Positions 1-10,905 of a stretch of DNA of 64,000 bases are shown here, in pieces (positions within the stretch are counted from its first letter, which is position 1; each line of letters starts with the position of its first letter). The notes under the pieces were generated by a model. The model was not told the DNA's origin and ran no database searches. It worked only from the letters and a program-made list of their open reading frames with translations. A program made the translations under genes and the position numbers. This stretch comes from Callaeas wilsoni (taxonomy: Eukaryota; Chordata; Aves; Passeriformes; Callaeidae): NCBI GenBank assembly GCA_013398955.1, contig VWPU01004148.1:496001-560000 (forward strand). The letters run 5' to 3'.

Positions 1-1144
1 CATGCTGCAAGGAGCTCGAGACCTGCACTGCCACTGCGCTAGCATGAGTTGGGTGCTCCCAGAGCAGCATTAACCAGGACTTTGTGAGAACTTTTCTGGA
101 CACCCCATGCCAACACTGCAACCCTGCCGTGCTGCAATGCCCCCTAAAAGCCAAGTAGCTGTGTACAGCCAGTAAGGACCTGCTGCAGCAAAGCAGCTGG
201 TACCAGAGCTACACCCTGCTGCTAGGAGCTTTCACCTTAGGTAATTGAATCTGTTCTCACATAACAGTCAATTATCGGGCATGGAAATACCACTACCCAG
301 TTTTCCACTGGATAAAAACCTACCGTATGTGAGAGCTGCACCCACAGGGTGCAGTGACACAGATGATGACTGACTCTGTGATTCTCACTGCTCCCCTCTG
401 TGCTTCCTGCCGCTCCTGAGAAAAGACAGGACAAGTACGACGGCATTGGAAGTAGCTTATTCCTTTCTAAGCATTGATGCACAAACATTAAATATAGCTC
501 TTTTGGAGTTTAGTTCAGAAGTGTGTCAGAAGATCAGCTAAGGTATTTAACAGTTCAGCTTTCCCTGGTGGAAACGGAAGTAACTTCAAGTAAAAGAGTC
601 AAGTTATATATGTGGATTTTTCTGTAGACCTAGCAATATATTGACTGAGATCAAAAGCATTAGCCTTAATTCTCCTGTAGAAGAATTTATGTACTGAAAA
701 AAGTAATTATTAGTGTCAAGTGTTTTATGAAAAATATCTAAATCACATAATGTCCTGCAAATTTAAATTTCATGTTGTTCTAATTTTCTTTAGCTTCCCT
801 CCCCACTCAAAAGACAACAAAACAAAACAAGCTGTTGGCATTGGATTTTGCATATTTAAAACTTCATAATGCTTCTACAAGGTAAAAAGTTGAATCTTTA
901 TAATAAAATTAATACAATTTTTTACAACTGTATCCTAAATTCCAGTTTTTAAAGATAAATTTGGGGGTTATATTTCCATAGAACATATTTAACCAGAATT
1001 CAAGTGATCTAAAATTAACTGTAATAATTTTTCAAGTGAAATGGATATGTAAATATTTCAAAATTAACATTTTTAATAACAGTAATGGAACTTAAGTTTT
1101 TTCCACATTGCATATCTCTAAATTATCTTTATGTAATATGAGGT
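1..1144. other. Non-coding left edge, GC-richer then AT-rich
   Basis: The first 480 bases are clearly richer in G and C, with several CpGs, than the following AT-rich sequence. No splice-bounded open frame is visible. The frame on the minus strand at 237-488 has no recognisable domain and is treated as chance. A perfect 8-bp inverted repeat (CTGCACCC / GGGTGCAG, 3-base loop) lies at 336-354. The GC-rich part could be the end of an old LTR or other repeat cut by the window edge, but I cannot identify it. From about 480 to 1144 I see only AT-rich unique sequence. Confidence 0.5.
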
Positions 1145-1612
1145 TGTAGATCATTCTATAAAAAGCTTTTGAAGAGATTTATATACTAGGAAACCAAAAT
1201 GAGCCATTATCCTACTCAAACGATCGGCTTTTATTACATTTAAGATCATCAGTCAGGATGATCTATGATTTTGAAACCTGGATCCTCTCCAGACGGATAT
1301 GGAGTTCGGGCCAAGATTAACCGAATTTAAGTTGCAGTATAAATGCAGGAGAAAGTAAGTACGGAATTCAATTTACAAGGGTAATTTCTGCTATAAACTT
1401 CCTAGTTACCGTGTTCCCAAATAGCCTGAACCAAAGGAGCATAACTGTCCTCAAAAGAGATCAGAGGATGTCAAGCTTATGCCTAAGCAACTCATCTTAA
1501 GCCAGGAATAGTCCTTGTCCAGACGTCTCGTACTTGCGGTAAATAGCTTAGATAGATACCCATATGCGAAAGAAGAGATTAGTGATACTGACCTTCTTTG
1601 TATGGCTCTACA
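1145..1612 (-). mobile_element. Candidate LTR-like element (unclassified)
   Basis: This 468-bp block begins TGTAGA and ends TCTACA on the plus strand, giving TG...CA termini with a 6-bp inverted match, as LTRs usually have. It retains more CpGs than its flanks (for example around 1221, 1295, 1308, 1322, 1523 and 1538). On the minus strand AATAAAAGCC occurs at about 1226-1235, followed by roughly 80 bases to the end, which fits a retroviral poly(A) signal plus U5. Against this, the only good TATAAA (about 1339) is on the plus strand, and the flanking five bases (GAGGT / AAGGA) are not a target duplication. Orientation and family are uncertain. It could instead be a non-LTR repeat or unique CpG-containing DNA. 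Confidence 0.3.
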
Positions 1613-4600
1613 AAGGAAGAGTGATATCAGGGAGGTAGCAGCGCATTAGGAAATTACTTACTTGGCAAGTGCTTTGTCTGGACATAGAGCTGTAAAATAA
1701 TTTTTAATTCCAAAGGCTAAAGCAGAGAGGAAATGTGTTCATATATTCTTGGTTCCCTTACACAAATTTCTCAAAAAGTCAAATTTCTGCACATTTCTGA
1801 ATGCTATTTTGGCAGCAAATTCTAAATATGATAGACGTTTATCACCAGAAAGTCATTATTATTGGTATAAGCATCCTTTGTCATTCCTATGAAGCAGTTC
1901 ATGAGCTAGTTATATAACAAAAGAAATTGTAGCTCAGTGAGGAAAGAGTTTGACCACCTTTTTTAGACTGGGAAGCACAAAAAAGTCTGAATTCTTGTTG
2001 TACCACAAATTCAGGGGGATGGCAGGAGAAGGGGGGGGAGGGGGAGGGAGAACAAATAAGGAATTAACAAATTTATTGCAATGTGATTACAGCAGTTCTA
2101 AGACAAAATAAGAATAATTCCTATAAAGTCTGACCATTGTTCCTTCTTTTAATCTGGTTCATTCTGTGACATACCAAGCAGACAGCATGGATATCAGGAA
2201 AGATTTCCAGCCCATTAGTTTCCTCACAGGACATTACCATGAGATGTGCTGTCCCCTACCAGATAGTTAAAAATTTCCTGATCACTAATCTGTACTCTTG
2301 CTGGTAGAGACTGAACAGAACAAAACAGTTGACTGGAATTTCCTTACTAATAGAATAAAAATAAGACAGACACCAAGCACATCCTTGAACTCATCTATTT
2401 CTTGTAACACTAACTTCGGTGTAGGAACAGCCTCAGGCTGCACAGCCAGGAGAACAAAGGAGCTATTTGCCCCTGCCCCACAGTAACATATTAATATATC
2501 AATATATTATAGTTTTCTTTCTCCAAAGGTACTTCACCTATCTGAGAGTCGAGGACAGATCTGTAAATGCATCTTGTTTTCTTTCCTCTACTAGTAATCC
2601 AGACTGTGCCTTTCTCAACATCCCTCTGCCCTTAAGGTTTTTGCATTTGTGTCTGGAAAGGACTAAGGCAACTTTCTGTTTCCTAAAAGAGACCTCCTTG
2701 CCACACCTTAAAATTGTTTTTCTTTTGATATTTATGACAGCTTCACTCTGTAAATATTGCTCAGAAAGCACAAATCTCTTCTCTAGTTGAGAGTGTGCGT
2801 ACTGGAAAAAATGTTAAACAAAAACATAACACAGCTTTGTTTATCTGTGAATGGGAAGCTACAGCATAAAGAAGGTGTCACACCATTTATTCATATAGCT
2901 AGTTTATCTCCTTGCTTCCAGTTACATTACTACTACTAACAATATTATTAAACAAGTTTAATTTCTTCGTTCTTAAACATTCATGTTCAAGCAGTTTAAT
3001 TGTTTTTTTTAATATCAAATGAGGTGTCTGCAGAAGTACAAAAGATTTCGTACCTACATTATGTGGATCCAGACTCTGATATTCCATACTTGGTTTGCAA
3101 CAAGATTTGCTCCTTCTAATACCTACGGAACTCCTGGTTAAGTATATTTCAATAAAAAGACAAATCTCGCATTAATAAAAAAATAAATATAAGCATCCAA
3201 ATGTACATGCACGGGAACTTTGCTATAATGTGAACAAAAGAGGGGAGATTAGACCACCAAGTAGAGAGACTGAACCAGCTTATCAAATATGAATCTAGAA
3301 ATAATGTATTGCATTACTCCTTTTCTCTCACTCGCCAGCAAAATGGAAAACTCTAGAGAAAAAAAACTCTGATGTGACTGCTTCAAATACTGAGCCCAGA
3401 GGTGGTTTAAGGCTGATAATCATCTCAGAATTTATTCCTAGATTCACTCAAGTTTCTTGGCTACACTGACCTTTCCCTGAGTTTCCTCTGCTAAGTATTA
3501 TTTAAGGTTAACAATTTGCTGCATAACTGAGCTAATATAGTTTTATAATCTATCAGTAGATTGCTTGTATTATAAGCAATCACAAATATTTACATACGTA
3601 TATATGTAAAAATACACATACACACACATAGGTTCTATGGAAAAAATATAAGTCAGTGGAAAATAAAATACTGCAGACTCAGAAAATAAACAAAAAAATT
3701 ACTGCTAGATTCCTGTACAGATGTACATGCAATAATCAAACAAATACGATTGTCTTTAGCTTGGTTTCTTAGTGAAAAAAGTACTAGCAATTTAACTTTT
3801 AATACATTGGTCCACCATACCCTAAATAATTTTTAAACTTATAAACAATAGCAGAATTTTTCAAAAGGGTAGAGAGCACAGACCTTAAAAGATCATTTAA
3901 TATTGGTAGAAAACTATTTAGTAATGCCAACAAAGGAAGCCAAGCACCCTGATCCAGGTTGCTTGAATTGCCTCACAACTTCAAATTTAATCAGCTGTAT
4001 CCAATTCTGACCAGCAAATGCAGCAGTACAGTGCAGTCAGCAGGTCAGGCAAAGACACAGGAAATAGCAGTGGCCTCGTTAAATTACACGGAGAACAGTA
4101 GAAAGAAATATGGGATGAAGATCTCTCCCATTAGTAATGCAGTGTTGGAAGGGATGAAGAAAAGATTTTATTATGAACAAGGAACTGCTGAAAACAGAGA
4201 TTTTGAGAGCAAGATATCACACTTGTGTTTTAGGGGATGCAAGAAAAATCTGGTGTATTTTAGCAGAGTAAGAAAAACACAGATGACCTACTGAAGTCTC
4301 TTCCTACCTGAAATATTCTATAATCTAGAGGCAGAAGAATCTAGTGTACAACACTGTTTCATCACAAATGTGACTTCAGTAATTCTAGTGTTCTCAAAAC
4401 ATTATTTTTTCCCTAAATTCTTTTTTTTTCAGATCACATTAGAAGATGCATGCCTGATCCCATGCCTATGCAGTACAAAGATGCTTAGTACTCAACGTTT
4501 TAAGGTTTTCTAACTCTTTGTGAAAAAAAAGTGTTTCTTAAAAAAAATAAAATTATTAAAGATACACTATCATTGGCATTTCTGTAGCAGTAAGCTCTGG

Positions 4601-7600
4601 TCTTAATTTCGGTGCTTTGCGATATGGTAATTGGAAGTCTTATTTCTCTAAGTGGTGCTGAGATCAGCCTTTATTAGATACAGAGTTATTGGTAAGAACT
4701 TTGCAGTGACATTTTAGCCTCTGACTGTAGGAGGATTTGACTTCCCCTTTTGAACACCATTTCATCCTCATGATTCCTTCTAACAGGTGCTCTGCTTGAG
4801 GTGAGAGACTGTCCTTAATGCTGTATTGCAAAATTATAAGTATCCTTGAAACACTTTTCAGGTATTTTTCTGTTAATTTAGCTTATGCTAGCAAGCAAAA
4901 AGTTTTTAAGTACAAAACAGGCTGTTCTGCTGGCTGAACAGATAGGCTTTCATGGTCCTTAAGGATGAAAAGGTGACAATTTATAATTTCTGCACTAAAG
5001 ATCTTATAATTGATGATTGATGTAGTCTCCATTTAGAAATCCTCTGTTAGAAAAACACAATGCTACCCAAGATTAACTCCTGCTCTGACAGCTCCAATGT
5101 GGCTTTCCAATTGGGATTTGATGTTGTTGGTGTGTCCCCCCTCTGGCTATGTCTCTATTTGCCTGTGAAGAAATTTTTCTGTCTGGTCCACCTGATCAGT
5201 ATATGTCCCACAGAGCACAGTACTGCAGAAGTCTTTTAAAACTATATGTGATATTTCCAAATTTAACACGAATACAGGAGTATACAAGGACTGTACGTGG
5301 GCAGGTCTACACAGGATGAGGACCTGGCTTACATGAAGACTAAGAAAAATAAATATTCCAAGCAGAAAAAGAAAAATAGACACCAATAAAACAAAACTCC
5401 ACACCAAGATTACAAGATATAGCTATTTATTACAAACATTTCAAAAGTTCATGACAGAAAATAGAAACATTTGTTTATCATTATAAAAGCTCTATAACAG
5501 TACATTAATTTCTGTCAGGAGTGGAGGATCCTGAGGTACCATTGATGTTCAGCTTCACTGTAGGTATCCATAGCAGGTGAAGATGCCATGCTTTTTGAGA
5601 AATGCATCATTGAATAGTATAGACAACTCTATACCTTTCAATTAATCCTCCAAATAGAGAAATTAGGAATATAAAATTTTTATTCAGCAAGATTTATACT
5701 GATTTCTGCTTTTAAGAAAAAAACACAAACCCAGTTCAAGCATATTTCTAAGAACTTTGGTGAAAATTATTTGCCCTCAAGTAACTGAAGGTTTAATATA
5801 TTTTGAAATTTCATAAGCCTTAGATAAAGGCTCCTTGGGAATGGCATTTTCTCAGTGGGAAGCATAAAGGATCATCTGAGATAAACATTACAGAATTGTT
5901 GGGGTTTTTGTTTGGTGGGGCTTTGTTTTTATTAGTTCATATCTTCCTTCAAGGCAAAGTTAAACAAACTGAGGTGGATAATTTTCTCCAACAATATATT
6001 TCCTTAATATTTCGTAGCTATGCAACACAGAAAGTTTTTATAATTATTTTTGTAGGCAACAAACATAGTGCTCTTAAGAAGAGTGTTTATTAATCCATTT
6101 TAGAGATTAATAAACTTAGGTTTACTCTAAGTAAACTACAATTAATAACAAAAGTGTTTAAAAATAATTTATAAAATAAAAATTCACCATAAGTAAGTCT
6201 CAAACATAACGTATCTTTAATTTTGAATGCTACTTTGGCTTTAATTTAAATAAACTGATTTGCTCCCTCCCAAGTTGTTGGACACAGTCCTTTACCAGGG
6301 TCTTTGATAAAATCACTGACATTTCCTGAGTGGATACTTGGCTAAGGTTAAAAAGAATTTGAGATATACAGAATTATGTGAGTTAGTGTTTGATCCAAGT
6401 AGGAAGGTTGGACAGGAAAAAGATTTCTGATCTCCACATTTCCTCCATTTTACATCAGGCTGAAAAACTAATGTTTTGAAAATAAAATTCTTATCTTTCC
6501 CAAAAATAAGTAGCTGACCTAAAGCTACCTATACTCTCAGGGCTCAGCAAAGATACCAGATACATGGATTCAGTTTCAGTAAATGCTGTATGAACCATCC
6601 CATTTTCTTTCCTATCTAAACAGAAATGAATAACTTAGTTAATTATATTTCTTACCTGAAGAGTGTCTTGAAATAAAAGCTGGTTTATTTTTTTTAAAAA
6701 ATATCTCCTTTAGAAATTTTTATTATTTCTACTCATTAATTTTTTTTTTTTTCTTTGGAACAATTTTGCTTTGTCCAACTGAAGTATTTATTAGCACAAA
6801 GAAAGGCTTCAAAGATTACAGCCTGCCAAAACTTTCAGTACTTCCTTGATCTTCATTTTAACATTTAAGCTTTCTATTTCTACAGGATGTTAGTACTTAC
6901 TATAATTTTAAAATATTAAAAAACATGTAATCAAGATAAAAATGAACACTCCTCCGTACCCAGGTGTGTTCTACAGATAATTCCAAGACCTCTAGAAAGA
7001 AGAAAAGCTTTATTCTAAACACCAATATGCTGCACGAGTGCTTCTTTGATAGTTAGGAAAACTGGAATTTTCTAATCTTTTTCGGCTCAGCTACTTATGT
7101 TATATGATTTTCTCAAATTCTTTAGCTTTTAGGTGCTTGCAGCCTTTAACATGTCCATTTTTTAAAACTCTGATTGCCTTATTAGTAAGGTAGTTTTGCC
7201 ATTAGTCACAGATCATGTACATTGAAATTTCAGTTTTAAAATCTTTCTAGGACACAGGAGATTCAGAACAATAACAAAATCTCATTTCTATCAAAGTCTG
7301 GATCTAGCATTAAAGATGGAAACCAGAGCCGTGATTTAGCCCCAAGAATCTGCCACCAAACCTCAAAAAGAATTAAGTTTCTCAACATGTCAATGCCAAA
7401 CAATCAGCAGAAGAAGGAGAGAGAGTTCAGTCTAAAGTCAGACATGTTCTGCCTGAATCTGCCTGCAGCAGGCCAGGAGGAAACACTGGCTTCTAATCTT
7501 GAGGCTGAAGTGGCTGGTGTCCTCTTTTACTTGGGATATGCAGTTCTTAACCTTCTCTCTATATTAAACATATTTTCCCTAGGGAAAAAATAAAAAAGGA

Positions 7601-7904
7601 TTTTCTCTCCATATAGAAACAGAAATGGTGCCTATCACCTATGAAATAACCAAGGACTAAAAGTCTTTTCCCAGAGTGAAGAATTTGAAGAAATAGTCTT
7701 TAAGGGGGGTGCCTTAACCAAGAAACTACAGCTTATTTACTTAGAAGTTTTTTCAGTTGAAGCTTTGAAGATATATAGGTAGAACTAAGTTATAGGGAAA
7801 AAAAAATCAATAAATAAGAGGTCAGGTGGAAGTGTCCAAATCAGCACAGGTATGTTGTAAACTCTGGAGTTAGAGTGGTCACTTGAGATGAACGATTGCT
7901 GAGT
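1613..7904. other. Non-coding AT-rich stretch
   Basis: No gene is supported here. Small features are a G-rich run at about 2028-2050, alternating TA/CA sequence at about 3590-3632 and a T-run at 6740-6752. The short frames in this stretch (such as 2467-2790, 3959-4294 and 7387-7593 on plus) start at arbitrary methionines, show no domain, and are not flanked by convincing splice sites. Confidence 0.6.
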
Positions 7905-8580
7905 CCTTGCTCTCAGCATTGCATTCAAATTTTATTGAAAGATTTTTTCACATACAAATAATTCTGAAGAAGGGACCCAAATCCATGGTACTGAGAGTGG
8001 TGAGCTTATCATATAGCTTTAGGTGCACATTCAAGGTGTTGGCAGCAAGAATGGGGTTACTCCACGAGGGAGGACAGCCCAGGAGTGACACCAGAGCAGG
8101 CAACACCTTCATTGACCCATGTGCCAGCCTGCAGAACCCAAGCAGGGCACTGATGACAGAGACCATTAAAACCCCAGACATATGCAGTGGAAGAGTCAGA
8201 ATTCCTTTAGGGAGTCAAGGCCCAAGGAACACACCTGATATGGCCCAGGAGAAAGGCATACGTAGAGCCTAGTTCAGGAAGGGATTAAGGCCCCCAGGTT
8301 AAGTTGAAGCGGAGCTCCTGGACTCATGGAGACCTGTAGGGGGAGGTGCCAGGGACAAATGGGTCAGGGTAAGTACAGCCTGATAGAACCTCAGGGCTCT
8401 GTCCCAAAGCATCCACTGAGCCTCAATCACCAAACCAGGTTCAGGCTGCATAGAAACTCAGGACAGCAGTGGCCTTGAGTGTTGAAATATTCTGATCTAG
8501 CTACCATAGGTCTGGGAGTCAGATGCCACATCAGTGTGCAGCCAGGTGAGAGACGAGAATTACAGAGGGCGTGTCTCTAT
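7905..8580 (-). other. GC-rich block with a candidate minus-strand terminal exon
   Basis: The block is notably richer in G and C than its surroundings. On the minus strand a pyrimidine-rich run ending CCCCCTACAG gives a good splice acceptor, with the first exon base at 8333. A canonical AATAAA follows at 7936-7931, so a terminal exon of about 0.4 kb is possible. Within it the longest minus-strand frame is 8181-7948 (77 codons, rich in L, S and A, no domain I recognise), and it ends just before the poly(A) signal. The plus strand also carries an open frame (7907-8272) and a donor-like GGTAAGTA at about 8368-8375, so the strand is not settled. It may be a non-coding RNA exon, a decayed gene or an unrecognised repeat. 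Confidence 0.25.
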
Positions 8581-8691
8581 TTGCATGTAGCCAACTCACA
8601 TTTTTATCAGACTTGACAGAGTTCAGAATATTGAATCGAATTTGCTGTTGAGGTGCTACTTACCACATTGGTAATATGCTACTCTCAGATT

Positions 8692-8720
8692 AAACACAAA
8701 ACAAAACAAAACAAAAAACC
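8692..8720. repeat. (CAAAA)n A-rich simple repeat
   Basis: A short run of CAAAA units and A-tracts follows the GC-rich block. It is a simple repeat. No element is clearly attached to it as a tail. Confidence 0.7.
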
Positions 8721-10761
8721 CCAAACTAGAACAGTGAGACTAAAGAACAACATTTTTCATTCAATTTTATTCACTTGCCAAAACAACAGAGAGCAATGAT
8801 GATGCTAATTCTCAGTGATAGGGATTTTGTGGCAATTATGTCATTGCCGCAATTAATTTCACAGTGAACATTGTATTCAGCCCATGTAATCCTCCCACTG
8901 AGTAGCTTGATGTCCCAGCTTGATCTAATTAGACAAAATATCAGGATTATGTTAGGGTCAGACAGAAGAAGTTTGCAGAGAATGAAGTAAAAAAATTACA
9001 CATAGTGGTTCACAGAGGAAGTCGAGGAACTAGGAAAGAACATGGCCTTTTGGGATGCTAAAGGAGAAACTAAACAAACCCTTGAGCTCTTGCCAAGTCT
9101 ACAAAAACTGAACAAGTAAGAAAATCAAACAAGGTAAAAATTATAAACAGTCTGCTGGACTTTAGGAAAGTGTAGTCCTGCTTCTTGTTATAGATAAAAT
9201 GAAATGTTTCTGGCAAAAGCCAAATTTTTAATAACACAGTCTAGTCACTAGGCACTGAAACTCCATTCCAAAGCAGAGTTTATTCTGCTGGAGATATACA
9301 AAGCTATTTTTCTTAACTACTCAAGCCACTCCGCCTACCACAAGCCTAATTCTGGTCTGTTGAAGTCAATAAAAAGGCTCCTATTGATTTCTACAAGCAT
9401 GGGATCAGATGTAATGCCAAGATCTCCCAGGAGGTAGAAAAAATTGAATATTGAAATAGCATGATGATTACCTGCCATTTTTAGCTCTGACTTTATACAT
9501 AAGCTGCTGCTAAATTTGACCAGAGTCAGGAACACCCCTGTCATGTTTTCTTCCAATCAAGCCTAGTATGGGAGGAAATATCTCCCTCCTGCTCTGTTGC
9601 AGTGAAATATTACACCAGGAGCTGAAGAAAAGTGCCCAGGCATCAACCTCCAACACCACTTCCTATTGAGACACTGCTTAGGAGACCTTCCTTGTTTGAG
9701 TAGAGTCTCATGACTTGAGCAGCATTTGTGATAGGTGCCTTTACTTTGTGCTAATTTCTAACAGATCTCATACAGCTACATTGGAAGGCAACGATTAACA
9801 TCTGTTCATTGCCAGAATTTCCTAGATACTTCAGCTTGTGTTTTGAAATAAATAAGTAACCAAAACAATGAAAACATAGCCTTTTTTTTAACCAAGACAA
9901 GGTGAAGAACAGTGTGAGATAGACACCTCCACAAGAGCAGAACATTCTCCCATATAGAGCAACTTGTTGTCTCTGAATTATAAACCTTAAAGAATAGCAA
10001 TTTAGAGCTACAGGTGATGGAGAAAGCTGATGTGAAGCTGAAAGAGAACAAGGAATAACAAGGAGAAGGGAGCAAATGTTGCAAATCAGTATCATTATAT
10101 AAAAGCAAGAGATTGCTATACAAAATACATCAAAATAGAGACATACCTCATTTTTAATATTATGTTCATAATTCTTTTTCATCATAGAAATGTTTAGATC
10201 AAATGGTAGTCAGGCCTTACTGCACTAGGGGTTTCACAAAGATTCTTTCAGAAGAAAAAGCCTCCTGGGAGTTCGCAGTTAAAAAAGGAATTTTCACTGA
10301 TATTTGTGTAATCTCACTTGTATCTTCATGTCCAGCTGATGTACAATAACAGCAAAAAGTGGTGTAAGTCAACTATTATTTCACATGCCTAAAAAAAATC
10401 ACTGATTTTTTAATCTCACCACTGAGGCAGCAGAAATGAGTAAGTGTGCCAACAGTCGATTGAAATGTTAATAGGACCAAAATCATGCTGAATTAAACTT
10501 GTGGTGTAGATGCACTAGTCAGTTTTTCAGGTACAATAAGGTTTGTTCAAAGCAAAAAATAATCATCTAAGACCCAGTTTTGCTACTCGAACCTACTATC
10601 CTCTTTGTCACTAAGGCACAAAATGTTCTCATATTCATTCTACCTCCATTCCACAGGTACCTTCAAACAGTTTGCAATTGCACATTCTTCTGTGGAGTTG
10701 CAAACTTGTGTAATTACTCTTATCAGCGGAATTTTTTAAGGTGTCAGGAAATCTGCATGAA
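8721..10761. other. Non-coding unique sequence
   Basis: No gene is supported. The overlapping minus-strand frames at 9751-10185 are Cys-, Leu- and Phe-rich, typical of AT-rich antisense, and share no domain. A short part, 8829-8935, has the balanced composition and TAATTA-like words often seen in conserved non-coding elements; this is only a suspicion. Confidence 0.55.
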
Positions 10762-10905
10762 CAAATCACTCAGAATATTCTGAGTTGGAAGGGACCCACA
10801 GGGATTATCAAGTCAAACTTTTAAGTGAATGCCCCATACAGGAATCAAGCCCACAATCCTGGCATTATTGGCACTATGCTCCAGCCAACTGAGCTAATCT
10901 CAAAT
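10762..10905 (-). mobile_element. TguSINE1-like SINE (tRNA-Ile head, CR1 tail)
   Basis: Read on the minus strand, the element starts with a tRNA-like region (about 10902-10832). It has an A box (TAGCTCAGTTGGC, 10896-10884), an anticodon-arm segment close to tRNA-Ile (GTGCCAATAATGCC), and a decayed B box (GGCTTGATTCC, 10851-10841). It then passes into a CR1 3' tail whose complement reads TGAGTTGGAAGGGACCCACA and ends near AATCACTCAGAATATTC. A tRNA-Ile head fused to a CR1 tail is the known structure of TguSINE1, transcribed by RNA polymerase III and mobilised by CR1 reverse transcriptase. A possible 5-bp duplication, CAAAT, lies at 10762-10766 and 10901-10905. Mutations in both boxes suggest an old, inactive copy. 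Confidence 0.82.

Noticed and set aside
10832..10902. Possible tRNA-Ile gene on the minus strand
   Set aside because: The B box is mutated, the acceptor stem does not pair well, and a CR1 tail follows directly, so it is a SINE head and not a working tRNA gene.
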